A DNA stretch of 64,000 nt from Ruminococcus flavefaciens ND2009 (GCF_000621785.1 NZ_KK211346.1:697754-761753), one strand, 5' to 3'; shown: positions 26,655 through 35,715, counted from the stretch's first letter. Notes: a model not told the origin generated them from the letters alone. Numbers and translations are program-made.

Positions 26655-27727
26655 TTTATGGTACCTCCTCCCACGACGATATCACCGTCGTAGAGTACTA
26701 CCGCCTGACCGCCGGTAACGGCTCTCTGGGGCTCGTCGAACTCCACCATGTACTCACCGTTCCCGAGATATGACACCACCGCAGGCTGCTCCTTCTGACT
26801 GTAACGTGTCTTTGCGGTCACCCGCATGGGAGCCTCCAGCTTTTCAACGGAGATAAGGTTGAAGTCATCGGCGATAAGGCTCTTTGTGTAAAGGTCGGAC
26901 TCAAGTCCGAGAGTAACTGTATTGGCAGCTGTATCCTTCTTCACCACATAGGCAGGGTGTCCCAGAGCTATGCCCAGTCCCTTGCGCTGACCTATGGTAT
27001 AGTTTATGATGCCCTTGTGTTCTCCGAGGACCTTTCCCTTCATATCCACAAAGCTTCCGCCGGGCGTGTCGCAGCCTGTAAACCTGCGTATAAAGCCTGC
27101 GTAGTCACCGTCGGGAACGAAGCATATATCCTGACTGTCGGGCTTTTGGGAGTTTACAAGTCCCGCAGCCTCGGCAAGCTCCCTGACCTGAGACTTTTCC
27201 AGCTCACCAAGGGGGAAAAGAGTGTGGGAGAGCTGCTCCTGAGTGAGGGCATACAGCACATAGGTCTGGTCCTTGCTGCGGTCCTTGGGACGTTTCAGCA
27301 GCCAGCGTCCGCGCTCCTCGTCATACTCATTCACGGCATAGTGCCCCGTAGCTATAAAGTCATATCCCAGTTCGAGGGCTCTCCTGAGCATTTTGTCAAA
27401 CTTCACATGACGGTTGCACTCTATACAGGGATTGGGAGTCCTGCCGCTTATATAGCTGTCCGCGAACTGCTGCATGACGTGCTCGCGGAAATTGTCCTTG
27501 AAGTTGAAAACGAGGTGCTCGAAACCAAGCCTGTAGGCAACGCTCCTTGCGTCCTCAACGTCCGAAAGGGCACAGCAGGTCTTGCCCTCCTTCTGTGCCT
27601 CGGATATATCCTCATCGGAAAAGAGCTTCAGCGTTACGCCCATGACTTCATAACCTCTGTCACGGAGCAGCATTGCCGCTACGGAGCTGTCCACTCCTCC
27701 GCTCATTCCTACCATTACTTTTTTCAT
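26651..27727 (-). CDS. mnmA: tRNA-specific 2-thiouridylase MnmA
   Basis: 358 residues. PP-loop GMSGGVDSSVAA at 8-19, catalytic Cys in TPNPCIECN and in DSQDICFVPDGD. It activates U34 of tRNA Lys/Glu/Gln with ATP and transfers sulfur. It is the first gene of a pair with the hydrolase/GNAT fusion. Confidence 0.96.
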   Translation of the reverse strand: MKKVMVGMSGGVDSSVAAMLLRDRGYEVMGVTLKLFSDEDISEAQKEGKTCCALSDVEDARSVAYRLGFEHLVFNFKDNFREHVMQQFADSYISGRTPNPCIECNRHVKFDKMLRRALELGYDFIATGHYAVNEYDEERGRWLLKRPKDRSKDQTYVLYALTQEQLSHTLFPLGELEKSQVRELAEAAGLVNSQKPDSQDICFVPDGDYAGFIRRFTGCDTPGGSFVDMKGKVLGEHKGIINYTIGQRKGLGIALGHPAYVVKKDTAANTVTLGLESDLYTKSLIADDFNLISVEKLEAPMRVTAKTRYSQKEQPAVVSYLGNGEYMVEFDEPQRAVTGGQAVVLYDGDIVVGGGTIK

Positions 27728-27752
27728 CTGTATGCTCCTTTGAAAACAGCAC

Positions 27753-27773
27753 GGGCGAACATCGTTCGCCCTA
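27753..27773 (-). other. Hairpin overlapping the HAD gene stop
   Basis: GGGCGAAC and GTTCGCCC with a 3-nt loop; the stem reaches into the stop codon of the HAD gene. After it the minus strand reads GTGCTGTTTTC, so it is at best a weak terminator. Confidence 0.45.
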
Positions 27774-28418
27774 AATTATTTGTATTATCCCATCCAGAGA
27801 CTTCACATAGAAGTCGGAAAGCTCTCTTATCCTGCCGCTGTCAGCCGCTGCAACGGGGTCGTATACTCCGCAGACCGTAAAGCCTGCTGATTTTGCAGTC
27901 TCTATGCAGTGGAGCGAGTCCTCGATAACAAGGGTCTCATCAGGCTGTGTGCCAAGGCGCTGAGCTCCTCCGAGGAAAATATCGGGGAAGTTCTTGCCTG
28001 CGGGGTACTCCCTGTCAGTCAGCAGAAAACGGAACCTGTCGTAGACTCCGCAGCGTTTCAGCGCCGCCTCTGCCAGCCCCTTATAGGTAGCTGTGGCTAT
28101 GCCATAGGGCACGTTCCTGCTGTCGAGGAAGTCCAGCACCTCCTCGGCGTGGGGCTTCAGGGGTATCTGCTCCTCATAGCGCTGACGAACCATATCCTCG
28201 ATGCGCTTGATGACATATTCCTTTGTGCAGTGAAGTCCGAAGCGGTCGATGAAATACTGTGAAGATTCGTCCACAGTCATCTTCTTCACCACGTCCGACA
28301 CCTCGGGAGGCGGGTCTGTTATACCGTTCTCTATTAAAAATTCGCGGTCAATGCTGCTCCACACGGTCATGGAGTCAAGCAGTGTACCGTCAAGGTCAAA
28401 AATCACGCCTTTTATCAA
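27771..28418 (-). CDS. HAD-family phosphatase (beta-phosphoglucomutase-like)
   Basis: 215 residues when started at the TTG at 28418: the family usually begins directly with IKGVIFDLDGTLLDS, and GAGGAG lies ten bases upstream, but ATGs at 28448/28445 with a GAGGAA SD are also possible. Motifs: nucleophile in FDLDGT, cap ISxxYGIATATYKG, Lys in KNFPDIFLGGAQRLG, acidic VIEDSLHCIETAKSAG. Substrate not determinable. Its start is one base after the stop of the upstream C39 gene. Confidence 0.88.
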   Translation of the reverse strand: MIKGVIFDLDGTLLDSMTVWSSIDREFLIENGITDPPPEVSDVVKKMTVDESSQYFIDRFGLHCTKEYVIKRIEDMVRQRYEEQIPLKPHAEEVLDFLDSRNVPYGIATATYKGLAEAALKRCGVYDRFRFLLTDREYPAGKNFPDIFLGGAQRLGTQPDETLVIEDSLHCIETAKSAGFTVCGVYDPVAAADSGRIRELSDFYVKSLDGIIQII

Positions 28419-28419
28419 A

Positions 28420-29520
28420 TTATCCCTGCTCCTCTTCGCCTTCATCATGTTGTTCCTCAGCAGGAGCAGGCTCTTCCACAGCCTCATTCTCCTCCTGAGC
28501 CCGGGCTGCTTCTTCCTCTGCTCTGCGCTTTTCCTCTTCCTCGGCTTTTCTGCGTTCTTCCTCTTCAGCCTTCTTGCGCTCCTCTTCCTCAGCTCTGCGG
28601 CGAGCCTCTTCCTCCTCAGCCTTCTTGCGTTCAGCCTTGTTTCGGCTCAGTATGGGAGACTGTGGCTTGTCGGCAGGAGCCTTGTAATCGCCCTGTGTCT
28701 TGGAATCACCGCAGATGACCACAGCCTGTCTGCCCATCACCTCGCAGGTCTGTTCAAATTTCGGAAGGTCATACTTTATATTGCCCACCAGCGGGTCTGC
28801 TACGTGGACAACGTTCTCGTCCAGATCATAGCCGTATATCGCCACACAGTGCTGGAAGTCATTGAACCACATCTCCTCGCCGTCGTTGGTGACCCAGCGA
28901 AGGTTTGGGGTGGTTATTATCTGGTTGATAGTGCTCCACATCACAACAGGTCTTCCCTGGCTCACCTGGTAGTAGACCTCCTTCATGGAGCTTCCTGTGA
29001 TGTCCACGGCATAGCAGGGAGAGTTTACCGACTCAAAGTAATCATCGGCGGTCTGCACTATAACGGGAGCAAAGCAGCCGAAGCCCTCATCGGACTTAGG
29101 GTCACCGATATAGGCGGTCTTCATGGTGGTTATGCCGTTATTGTCCATGGGCATGAACTCATCGGAAAGCGCCACCTTGTCTATGTCAAAACCGAGATAC
29201 TGAAGCACCTCGCAAAGCGCAGTCACCTCGCAGCCCGTAGGCAGCTCAGGCTTCTGCAGCACGGTCTTGAAATCGGGTATCGCATATTTTCTCGGTATCT
29301 CATATCCCTCGGGCATTTTTATGTCAAGAGTGAACTGTTCTGTTACAGGCTCGGTAGAAGGCTCTGTCGCCTCTGTGACCTTTACAGTCGAAGCTCCCGC
29401 TGCCGAAGCATTGGGCTCAGCCACCTCAGAGTCCATAAGGGTCACCATTTTTCCGCATGATGTCAATGTTATCATCGCTGCAGCCGCTGCGGCTGTCTTA
29501 CGAAGAAAGTGTGCTATCAT
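28420..29520 (-). CDS. C39-type cysteine peptidase lipoprotein with a charged helical tail
   Basis: 366 residues. Lipobox ITLTSC (Cys22). A Peptidase_C39-like domain spans about 80-255: catalytic Cys in LPTGCEVTALCEVLQYLGF, His in HCVAIYGYD, Asp in HVADPLVG. Residues about 288-345 are a run of E/R/K/A repeats of about 8-10 residues (KKAEEEE, RRAEEEE), predicted to be a single long charged alpha-helix, ending EEQHDEGEEEQG. It is anchored outside the membrane; bacteriocin-leader cleavage is not implied because no transporter is fused. In an operon with tmcAL. Confidence 0.85.
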   Translation of the reverse strand: MIAHFLRKTAAAAAAMITLTSCGKMVTLMDSEVAEPNASAAGASTVKVTEATEPSTEPVTEQFTLDIKMPEGYEIPRKYAIPDFKTVLQKPELPTGCEVTALCEVLQYLGFDIDKVALSDEFMPMDNNGITTMKTAYIGDPKSDEGFGCFAPVIVQTADDYFESVNSPCYAVDITGSSMKEVYYQVSQGRPVVMWSTINQIITTPNLRWVTNDGEEMWFNDFQHCVAIYGYDLDENVVHVADPLVGNIKYDLPKFEQTCEVMGRQAVVICGDSKTQGDYKAPADKPQSPILSRNKAERKKAEEEEARRRAEEEERKKAEEEERRKAEEEEKRRAEEEAARAQEENEAVEEPAPAEEQHDEGEEEQG

Positions 29521-29525
29521 TCACA

Positions 29526-30719
29526 TTACTCCATATCTATCATTATTTTCGCCCTATAATCCTTCTGTGCAGATGTCACAGTGTCAAGTGCCAGTCCATA
29601 GATGTCTGAAGCTCTGATCTCAAGCTCCGCAAAGCGCTCAGCTATATCCCCCAGCTGTGAGAGCTTTGCTATTGAGGAGCCGAAGGGTATCCGCGCAGAG
29701 CCCTTCGCTCTCGCAAGTACCTCTCTGCCCCGCTCATTGAAGGCGAGTATCCTTCCGTATGGCGGGAGCTGCTCCATATCAGCCTTTGTTATGCCTATAA
29801 GCAGTGCAAGCATAATGCGTCTTATCCTTGCCATGGTGTATCTTTTTGTCTTTACGGTGAACAGCAGCTCGTCCAGTGAGCCTGCCATTCTTGCGCCGTA
29901 TATCCTGTGCTCAAGTCCCTGTCCAACGTCGCATATCTGCCCTATCTCCTCAACAGAACAGGTGCGCAGCTTGTAGAGAATGACCCTTTCCAGTCTGCTG
30001 AGGGACGCGGTCTCGCCGTTTTTCACAGCGTTCTTTATCGCCGCTGCCCAGTCCTCGGTGGTGAAGGCGTCTATGCTCTCGCCGTTTTCTATCATCTCCC
30101 GGAGCATTGATGCGCTGGCAAAGCCGTCAGCGGCTTCCGTTCCGTCGTGAGCTGCCTTTTCACGCATCACCGTGAAGGGCTCCATGGCAGAGCCGCTTCT
30201 TTTCAGTGCCCTGAGATATTCCACCGCAAGGGTGTTGTTTGGCTCTGCTATGACAGCAGCCGCCTCGGGATCGTAGCCGTTTACCACGGAATTGAGCGCT
30301 CTCGGGTATGTATAGCCCTTTTCCATAATGCTTTTTATCTCATCGGCGTGAGTGAGTGCCGCAAGGTCAACAGTCTCCATGGCATTCCTGAGCTTTTCCG
30401 TGTCTCCGCATTCGCTGCCGAAGGAGAGCTCGTCCACAGCGCCCAGGCTGTCCAGGAGATGAACTGCTCCCGAAGCGAAATTCTCCGCAGAGGCAAGGCT
30501 GTACTGCACGGGCAGCTCGATGACAAGGTCCGCACCGGAGCGAACTGCCAGCCGCGCTCTTTCAAGCTTGTCCATTATTGCGGTGTCGCCGCGCTGGACG
30601 AAGTTTCCGCTCATGACCGCAACTATATGCGTAGCACCGTTCTCACGGGTCTTCCTTATATGGTAAAGATGCCCGTTATGAAAGGGATTGTACTCACAGA
30701 TAATACCGCTGACTTTCAT
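29526..30719 (-). CDS. tmcAL: tRNA(Met) cytidine acetate ligase
   Basis: 397 residues. HIGH-family nucleotidyltransferase N-terminus: SGIICEYNPFHNGHLYHI, then VMSGNFVQRGDTAIM and LVIELPVQYSLASAENFA. TmcAL uses acetate and ATP to make N4-acetylcytidine at the wobble base of elongator tRNA(Met). Starts 5 nt after the ATG-proximal SD; the C39 gene begins six bases after its stop. Confidence 0.94.
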   Translation of the reverse strand: MKVSGIICEYNPFHNGHLYHIRKTRENGATHIVAVMSGNFVQRGDTAIMDKLERARLAVRSGADLVIELPVQYSLASAENFASGAVHLLDSLGAVDELSFGSECGDTEKLRNAMETVDLAALTHADEIKSIMEKGYTYPRALNSVVNGYDPEAAAVIAEPNNTLAVEYLRALKRSGSAMEPFTVMREKAAHDGTEAADGFASASMLREMIENGESIDAFTTEDWAAAIKNAVKNGETASLSRLERVILYKLRTCSVEEIGQICDVGQGLEHRIYGARMAGSLDELLFTVKTKRYTMARIRRIMLALLIGITKADMEQLPPYGRILAFNERGREVLARAKGSARIPFGSSIAKLSQLGDIAERFAELEIRASDIYGLALDTVTSAQKDYRAKIMIDME

Positions 30720-30891
30720 TTTACTACCTCTTTTCTCTTATTTCAATGATTTTCTGTAAATTTTTCTCAACTTTACATATTATTTGATGTTTTCAGGGCG
30801 GTTTTCGGCGTTTTGCAACAGTAAATCCGTGGTTTTCCGCTCATCCGACCCATAAAATTGCCATCGTCCGCTGTAAATTTAAAAAAAGGAC

Positions 30892-30919
30892 TTGCAATTT
30901 TTCAAAAATAGTATATAAT
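30892..30919 (+). promoter_or_regulatory. Promoter of ackA
   Basis: TTGCAA, 16-nt spacer, TATAAT, followed by an AT-rich leader of about 30 nt and an AAGGAAA SD. Confidence 0.75.
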
Positions 30920-30957
30920 AATATATGCAAAATAATTTTTGAAAGGAAATTACATAT

Positions 30958-32157
30958 ATGATCATCTTAGTTGTAAATGCAGGAAGCTCCTCACTGAAGT
31001 ATCAGCTCATCGACATGAGCGATGAGAGCGTTATCGCTAAGGGCAACTGCGACCGTATCGGTATCGACGGCCATATCAATCACAAGACTGCTGACGGCAG
31101 AGTTCTCGACCAGGACTGCTCATTCCCCACACATACAGAGGCTTTCATGAAGCTCGTTGAGTGCCTTACATCAGGCGATGCAAAGGTTATCGACAGCATG
31201 GACGCTATCTCTGCTGTAGGTCACAGAATAGTACAGGGCGCTGACGTATTCGACAAGTCAGTTCTCGTTACAGACGAGGTAATCGACAAGATCGACGAGC
31301 TCCGCGAGCTTGCTCCCGTACACAACCACGCACACGCACTGGCTCTGAGAGCCTGCAAGAGCGTTATCCCCGCAAACGTACCTCAGGTAGTTGTTTTCGA
31401 TACAGCCTTCCACCAGACAATGCCCCCCAAGGCATTCATGTTCGGTCTTCCCTATGATGATTATGAGAAGCTCCACGTAAGAAAGTACGGCTTCCACGGC
31501 ACATCACACCGTTTCGTATCCGCTGCTCTCGCAGAGGCTATGGGCAAGGACATCAAGGATCTCAAGATCGTTTCATGCCACCTCGGAAACGGTTCATCCA
31601 TCACAGCTGTTGACGCCGGCAAGTCTGTAGATACTTCAATGGGCTTCACTCCTCTTGACGGTGTTGTAATGGGTACAAGAACAGGTTCCGTAGATCCCTC
31701 TGCTGTAACCTTCGTTGCCGATAAGCACGGCTTCACACCTTCACAGATGAGCGAATATATGAACAAGAAGTCAGGCTTCCTCGGAGTATCAGGCGTAGGC
31801 TCCGACAACCGTGACATTCAGGAAGCTGCAAACAACGGAAACAAAAAGGCTCAGCTGGTTTCAGATATGCTGGCTTACGAGATCAAGAAGTACATCGGCT
31901 CCTATGCAGCTGCCATGAACGGTCTCGACGCTGTCCTCTTCACAGGCGGTATCGGCGAGAACTCATGGGAAGTAAGAGAGCAGGTTTGTGAGGATATGGA
32001 TTACTTCGGAATCAAGATCGACAAGGAGCTGAACCGCTCTATCAGAGGCAAGCTCACAAAGATCTCAACACCTGATTCAAAGATCGAGGTTTGGATCGTT
32101 CCCACAAATGAGGAGCTCCTCATCGCAAGAGATACTCTCGCTCTTATTTCCAAGTAA
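30958..32157 (+). CDS. ackA: Acetate kinase
   Basis: 399 residues. Phosphate-binding start LVVNAGSSSLKYQLI, ATP motif SCHLGNGSSITAVDAGKS, GVSGVGSDNRDI, and FTGGIGENSWEVRE. It converts acetyl phosphate and ADP to acetate and ATP, the last step of fermentative acetate formation. Codon use is strongly biased, as expected for a highly expressed gene. Unlike many Clostridia, no pta lies next to it; it is monocistronic with its own promoter and terminator. Confidence 0.97.
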   Translation: MIILVVNAGSSSLKYQLIDMSDESVIAKGNCDRIGIDGHINHKTADGRVLDQDCSFPTHTEAFMKLVECLTSGDAKVIDSMDAISAVGHRIVQGADVFDKSVLVTDEVIDKIDELRELAPVHNHAHALALRACKSVIPANVPQVVVFDTAFHQTMPPKAFMFGLPYDDYEKLHVRKYGFHGTSHRFVSAALAEAMGKDIKDLKIVSCHLGNGSSITAVDAGKSVDTSMGFTPLDGVVMGTRTGSVDPSAVTFVADKHGFTPSQMSEYMNKKSGFLGVSGVGSDNRDIQEAANNGNKKAQLVSDMLAYEIKKYIGSYAAAMNGLDAVLFTGGIGENSWEVREQVCEDMDYFGIKIDKELNRSIRGKLTKISTPDSKIEVWIVPTNEELLIARDTLALISK

Positions 32158-32212
32158 TTATAGCATATATAACGGAATAAAGCAACTCTTTTGCAGCGAA
32201 ATAAATAAACAC

Positions 32213-32247
32213 AGCCCCGAAGCGTCAAACGCTTCGGGGCTTTATTT
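32213..32247 (+). terminator. Intrinsic terminator of ackA
   Basis: 12-bp stem AGCCCCGAAGCG / CGCTTCGGGGCT with a 5-nt loop, then TTATTTTTTT. It also separates ackA from the convergent DUF3737 gene. Confidence 0.9.
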
Positions 32248-32249
32248 TT

Positions 32250-33092
32250 TTACTGAGCGCCGAGTATTATCTTCGTTCTGGATACGTCGACCTGCTTTTC
32301 GTCCATGATGGTCTCCCCAATGGAGTCAGCCTTTATCACGCCGCCCGAAGGGTTCATGATACTGTCGATTCTGCCTCTTATATCCGCATTTACTGTGGAA
32401 TACTCAAAGGCGAGAGTGGTGTTGGGAAGCTTGCAGTTCCTCAGCACAAGGTTCTCCGTATAGCACATTCCCTGGAGGCTCTCCACAGTGCAGTTCACAA
32501 GGGTGATGTTGCGGGAATTCCAGCAGAAATACTTTCCTGTGATGACAGAATCGTATATGATGACGTTTTCGCTGTTCCAGAAAGCATCTCTGCCTGTGAT
32601 AACGGAATTCTTAACAGTCACGTTCCTTACACCGTCAAAGGAGTAGCCGCCCGTGAGATTCAGACCGTTGACCTCCATACCGTCGCAGTCCATGGCAAAA
32701 TAATCACCGTTTGCAGTAATGTTGTTCAGACGGATATTCGCGCACTTCCACAGTGTCTCGGGTCCGTCGGGAAAGCTTACATTGTTAAGACTTATGTAAC
32801 TTGAATGGCGGAAGCACTTAGGTGCCTCAATAACAGTATCGTCTACCTTTATCTCGGAAACATACCATATTCCTGCACGTCCGTGGACGTCTATCCTGCA
32901 GTTCTTCATCCTGATGTTTTCACTGTACCATATGGGGTACTTCCACCCGAATGTACAGTCGGAAAGGTCGATAAATCTGCTGTGTTTGAGCGGCGACTCT
33001 CCGTCATCGAAAAGCGAACCGCAAATTCTGAGTTCGTTGCACTGAAACAGAGCCCTTTCCCCCGTAAAGTGCTCGTTGTGTATTTCCTTCAT
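32250..33092 (-). CDS. DUF3737 family protein (right-handed beta-helix)
   Basis: 280 residues starting MKEIHNEHFTGERALF, preceded by AGGAGTGAG. The sequence is a series of short beta-helix turns (LRNCKLPNTTLAFEYS; VIIYDSVITGKYFCW; ITLVNCTVESL), with frequent Asn/Ser/aromatic positions. Members are cytoplasmic and widely conserved in gut Firmicutes; no activity is known. A longer upstream reading frame to 33281 is rejected because it overlaps the promoters and has no SD. Confidence 0.88.
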   Translation of the reverse strand: MKEIHNEHFTGERALFQCNELRICGSLFDDGESPLKHSRFIDLSDCTFGWKYPIWYSENIRMKNCRIDVHGRAGIWYVSEIKVDDTVIEAPKCFRHSSYISLNNVSFPDGPETLWKCANIRLNNITANGDYFAMDCDGMEVNGLNLTGGYSFDGVRNVTVKNSVITGRDAFWNSENVIIYDSVITGKYFCWNSRNITLVNCTVESLQGMCYTENLVLRNCKLPNTTLAFEYSTVNADIRGRIDSIMNPSGGVIKADSIGETIMDEKQVDVSRTKIILGAQ

Positions 33093-33122
33093 AATCTCAC
33101 TCCTCATAGTAGAATATCTATT

Positions 33123-33151
33123 ATTATAACATAAAAGCACTATAATAGCAA
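33123..33151 (-). promoter_or_regulatory. Promoter P1 of the DUF3737 gene
   Basis: Minus strand TTGCTA (33151-33146), 17-nt spacer, TATAAT (33128-33123). Start about 24 nt before the SD. Confidence 0.65.
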
Positions 33152-33216
33152 GGGACGCGGAGAAAAAGTTCCCGTGCGACGTATTATAACGCGAAAAAGG
33201 GGGCGCAGGCTCTGCG

Positions 33217-33245
33217 CTTATAACATACAATAACCAAAATAGCAA
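33217..33245 (-). promoter_or_regulatory. Promoter P2 of the DUF3737 gene (duplicated copy)
   Basis: Minus strand TTGCTA (33245-33240), 17-nt spacer, TATAAG (33222-33217). It repeats P1 inside an imperfect direct repeat (see repeat entry). Confidence 0.5.
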
Positions 33246-33319
33246 GAAACGCGGAGAAAAAGTTGCCCTGAGACAAAACACCGGGCAAAAAGCAGCAGCT
33301 ACTTCCTGCTGTGCAACAC

Positions 33320-33348
33320 TTTACATTTACTCACCGTATGTGTATAAT
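33320..33348 (+). promoter_or_regulatory. Promoter of the ECF sigma factor gene
   Basis: TTTACA, 17-nt spacer, TATAAT; leader about 35 nt, then a G-rich SD (GGGGGGTGG). Confidence 0.65.
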
Positions 33349-33390
33349 GAAGACATATATATGTATCTTCCGACAAGGGGGGGTGGGATT

Positions 33391-33951
33391 ATGAACGAGA
33401 ATGACATAAAGAGAATGATGAAAGAGTCGCCCGAGGAGGGCTTCAGGGCACTGTTTGACGAATACTGGAGCTATGCCTATACTATAGTTTACAGTATTCT
33501 CCGCGGAATAGGGAGCCGAAACGATGTTGAGGACTGCACCGCGGAGGTGCTAAGCGATGTTATGATGAAGTATGATGTGCTCCGTGACACCTCGCTGAAA
33601 GCATATATCGGCACCTCGGCAAAGCGGCGCGCCATTGACTTCCGCCGCTCCATGGACCTGCATACCTCGCGGAATATCCCGCTCGAAGCCGAAACAGAAT
33701 ACACTCTCGCCTCGGGAGACGATATTGAGGCGGACGCAGAGAGCTCCGATATATCGGCTATACTCCTCCGCAAGATAGAGGAGCTGGGCGAGCCCGACTC
33801 CTCCATAATCATACAGAAGTACTTCTATGACAGAAGCTCAGCCGAGACCGCGCGTATCCTCGGCATGAACCCCATAACGGTAAGAAGCAGGCTCCGAAGG
33901 GCACTGAAAAAGCTGAAAACCATTCTTACCGATATGGACATCACTCTTTGA
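33391..33951 (+). CDS. RNA polymerase sigma factor, sigma-70/ECF type
   Basis: 186 residues. Region 2 at about 20-85 (ALFDEYWSYAYTIVYSIL; DVEDCTAEVLSDVM; AYIGTSAKRRAIDF) and region 4 at about 130-180 (IIIQKYFYDRSSAETARILGMNPITVRSRLRRALKKL, with helix-turn-helix SSAETARILGMNPITVRSR). An upstream in-frame ATG is present but the ATG at 33391 has the SD. Followed 16 nt later by its probable membrane partner. Confidence 0.92.
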   Translation: MNENDIKRMMKESPEEGFRALFDEYWSYAYTIVYSILRGIGSRNDVEDCTAEVLSDVMMKYDVLRDTSLKAYIGTSAKRRAIDFRRSMDLHTSRNIPLEAETEYTLASGDDIEADAESSDISAILLRKIEELGEPDSSIIIQKYFYDRSSAETARILGMNPITVRSRLRRALKKLKTILTDMDITL

Positions 33952-33967
33952 AGACAGGAGGGATATT

Positions 33968-35593
33968 ATGAAAAGGAATATAAGCGATATACTGCACAAT
34001 GCAGACGATAAGACCGTCCGCCGCATTGCTGAGAGCTACACTGCCGCAGACAAAAAGACCTCCCAGCGTATCTACCGCAAGGCGCTGAGCCGTATGGGTA
34101 TGGCTGACGATGAGGAGGTAATGGGCATCGATGTGGTGCGACGCTCCCCTGTCCTGCACAGGGTATTTCTTGCAGCAGCCTGCATTATGGTGATATGCGG
34201 CGCAGTATTGGGCATTATGAAGATGAAGGCTCCCGACCGCAAGCCTGTTGATGACACTCCCGTTATCATGGTGACAGCCACATCAGTGGTCTCTGACAAC
34301 ATCGAAGACAGCACCGCCGATACTACACATACCGTCGCTGTGGTAACTGATGAAGCTGCCGCCGAAACTACCGATAACTCAGATCATCAGCCTGTTACAA
34401 GCGGCAAAACCGCTGTGAGCACGGACAATAGCGAAAATGCTGTCCCTGAGACTACCCGCCCTGCCGCAGGTACAACAGCACGAAGAAGCACCGACAGAGC
34501 AGCCTCAAAAACTACTGCCAAGACCGCAGCGAAAACGACTGACAAAACAGGCACAAAAACTACGACTACGGCGGCTGCAACCACAACTCAGGTAAAACCT
34601 ATGTCAAAAAATCTCACACTGAAGGACGTTATTGAGCTCTCAAAGAAAAAAGACGCTCTCACATGGTCCGATTTTACCGGATATATCTATCAGGATATAG
34701 GCTCAGGTCTTTATATCTGGGAGTTCAGGATCAATGAGGGCAGCGGATATACCCTCTGGGTTGGCGGAGTGCCGCCTGAGAAACCGCTATATATCAAGCT
34801 TTTCCGCGGTATCAATAAAAAGGAGTATCCTGCCATGGAAGGCATAGATACCAAGAACGGCATAGATATAAGATATGACGATGTTCAGAGCTTTATAAAT
34901 GAGACTCAGCCCGAGAGAGAATACGAGGGTATCATTTACCTTGAAGATGTCCTGAAGCTTGCTAAAAAGGGCTCGGCTCTGAGAATAGGCGACTTCCGTG
35001 AGTTCAGCAACTACTACAATTATTTCGATCCCACACTGAACATGAAGTTTATCGTCATCGACAGAAGCAACTGGTATCTGACTGTAAAAAAGTCCGCAAG
35101 CTCCGATGCACTTGCCGTCTGCACACTGTCAGACCAAACAGGCGGACACAGCATAGATATGACAAGGAATTCCTATGAAGATGTTCTCGAAGCTGTAAAC
35201 GAATGGACTTTCAAAGAGGCTATCCTCAGCGCTCCCGTTGCAGGCTCGCTGACTATGGACGATGTGATACGTCTTCACAATGAAAAAGGACAGCAGCTGA
35301 GTGCCGAGGACTTTGCTCCTTATACCTATGAAGATTACTCTTTTAACGGCGACCTTATCATAAAGTTCAGGGTAACAGACGGCGAAAACTGGAAGCTTCC
35401 GAAAAACGAAGAAGTATATCTTACGCTGCTGCTTGGCTACGGCAGACCACTGATATCGGCTACTCTCCATAATGCCGATCTCTCAAAGTGCACCGATATG
35501 GTCAATCCCCTGCCTTACAGCGGCGACGGAACCGCTACGCAGTTTGATCTGGAAAAGACACTTAACTCAAAAAAACCATGGTTCTGTGAATAA
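33968..35593 (+). CDS. Membrane anti-sigma-like protein with three repeated extracytoplasmic domains
   Basis: 541 residues: cytoplasmic N-terminus 1-62 (MKRNISDILHNADDKTVRRI; basic helix SQRIYRKALSRMG), one membrane helix about 65-82 (VFLAAACIMVICGAVLGIM), a Thr/Ala/Lys-rich linker 85-215, then three homologous units starting LTLKDVIELSKKKDALTW, IYLEDVLKLAKKGSALRI and LTMDDVIRLHNEKGQQLS, each about 90-100 residues. Its place directly behind the ECF sigma gene suggests it sequesters that factor. No known sensor or carbohydrate-binding domain is recognised in the repeats. Confidence 0.75.
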   Translation: MKRNISDILHNADDKTVRRIAESYTAADKKTSQRIYRKALSRMGMADDEEVMGIDVVRRSPVLHRVFLAAACIMVICGAVLGIMKMKAPDRKPVDDTPVIMVTATSVVSDNIEDSTADTTHTVAVVTDEAAAETTDNSDHQPVTSGKTAVSTDNSENAVPETTRPAAGTTARRSTDRAASKTTAKTAAKTTDKTGTKTTTTAAATTTQVKPMSKNLTLKDVIELSKKKDALTWSDFTGYIYQDIGSGLYIWEFRINEGSGYTLWVGGVPPEKPLYIKLFRGINKKEYPAMEGIDTKNGIDIRYDDVQSFINETQPEREYEGIIYLEDVLKLAKKGSALRIGDFREFSNYYNYFDPTLNMKFIVIDRSNWYLTVKKSASSDALAVCTLSDQTGGHSIDMTRNSYEDVLEAVNEWTFKEAILSAPVAGSLTMDDVIRLHNEKGQQLSAEDFAPYTYEDYSFNGDLIIKFRVTDGENWKLPKNEEVYLTLLLGYGRPLISATLHNADLSKCTDMVNPLPYSGDGTATQFDLEKTLNSKKPWFCE

Positions 35594-35632
35594 TAAAAAG
35601 CTCCGCGAAGACAAATACCCATATATAAGTTT

Positions 35633-35674
35633 TGCCCCTAAGCGTTTCAAAGCGCTTAGGGGCATTGAATTTTA
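35633..35674 (+). terminator. Intrinsic terminator after the anti-sigma gene (repeat family member)
   Basis: TGCCCCTAAGCG pairs with CGCTTAGGGGCA across an 8-nt loop; tail TTGAATTTTA. Upstream CATATATAAGTTT is shared with the element at 61691. Confidence 0.7.
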
Positions 35675-35715
35675 TACGGCTGCTAAGATAAATCGGAATT
35701 TATCGGAGCTTTTGC

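Larger units (their letters stand above)
33122..33271. repeat. Imperfect direct repeat of about 55 nt carrying a promoter
   Basis: The segment around 33122-33178 recurs at 33217-33271. Shared blocks are TATAACATA, AATAGCAAG and ACGCGGAGAAAAAGTT. Spacing between copies is about 94 nt. Each copy holds a TTGCTA-17-TATAAN promoter on the minus strand. Confidence 0.65.
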
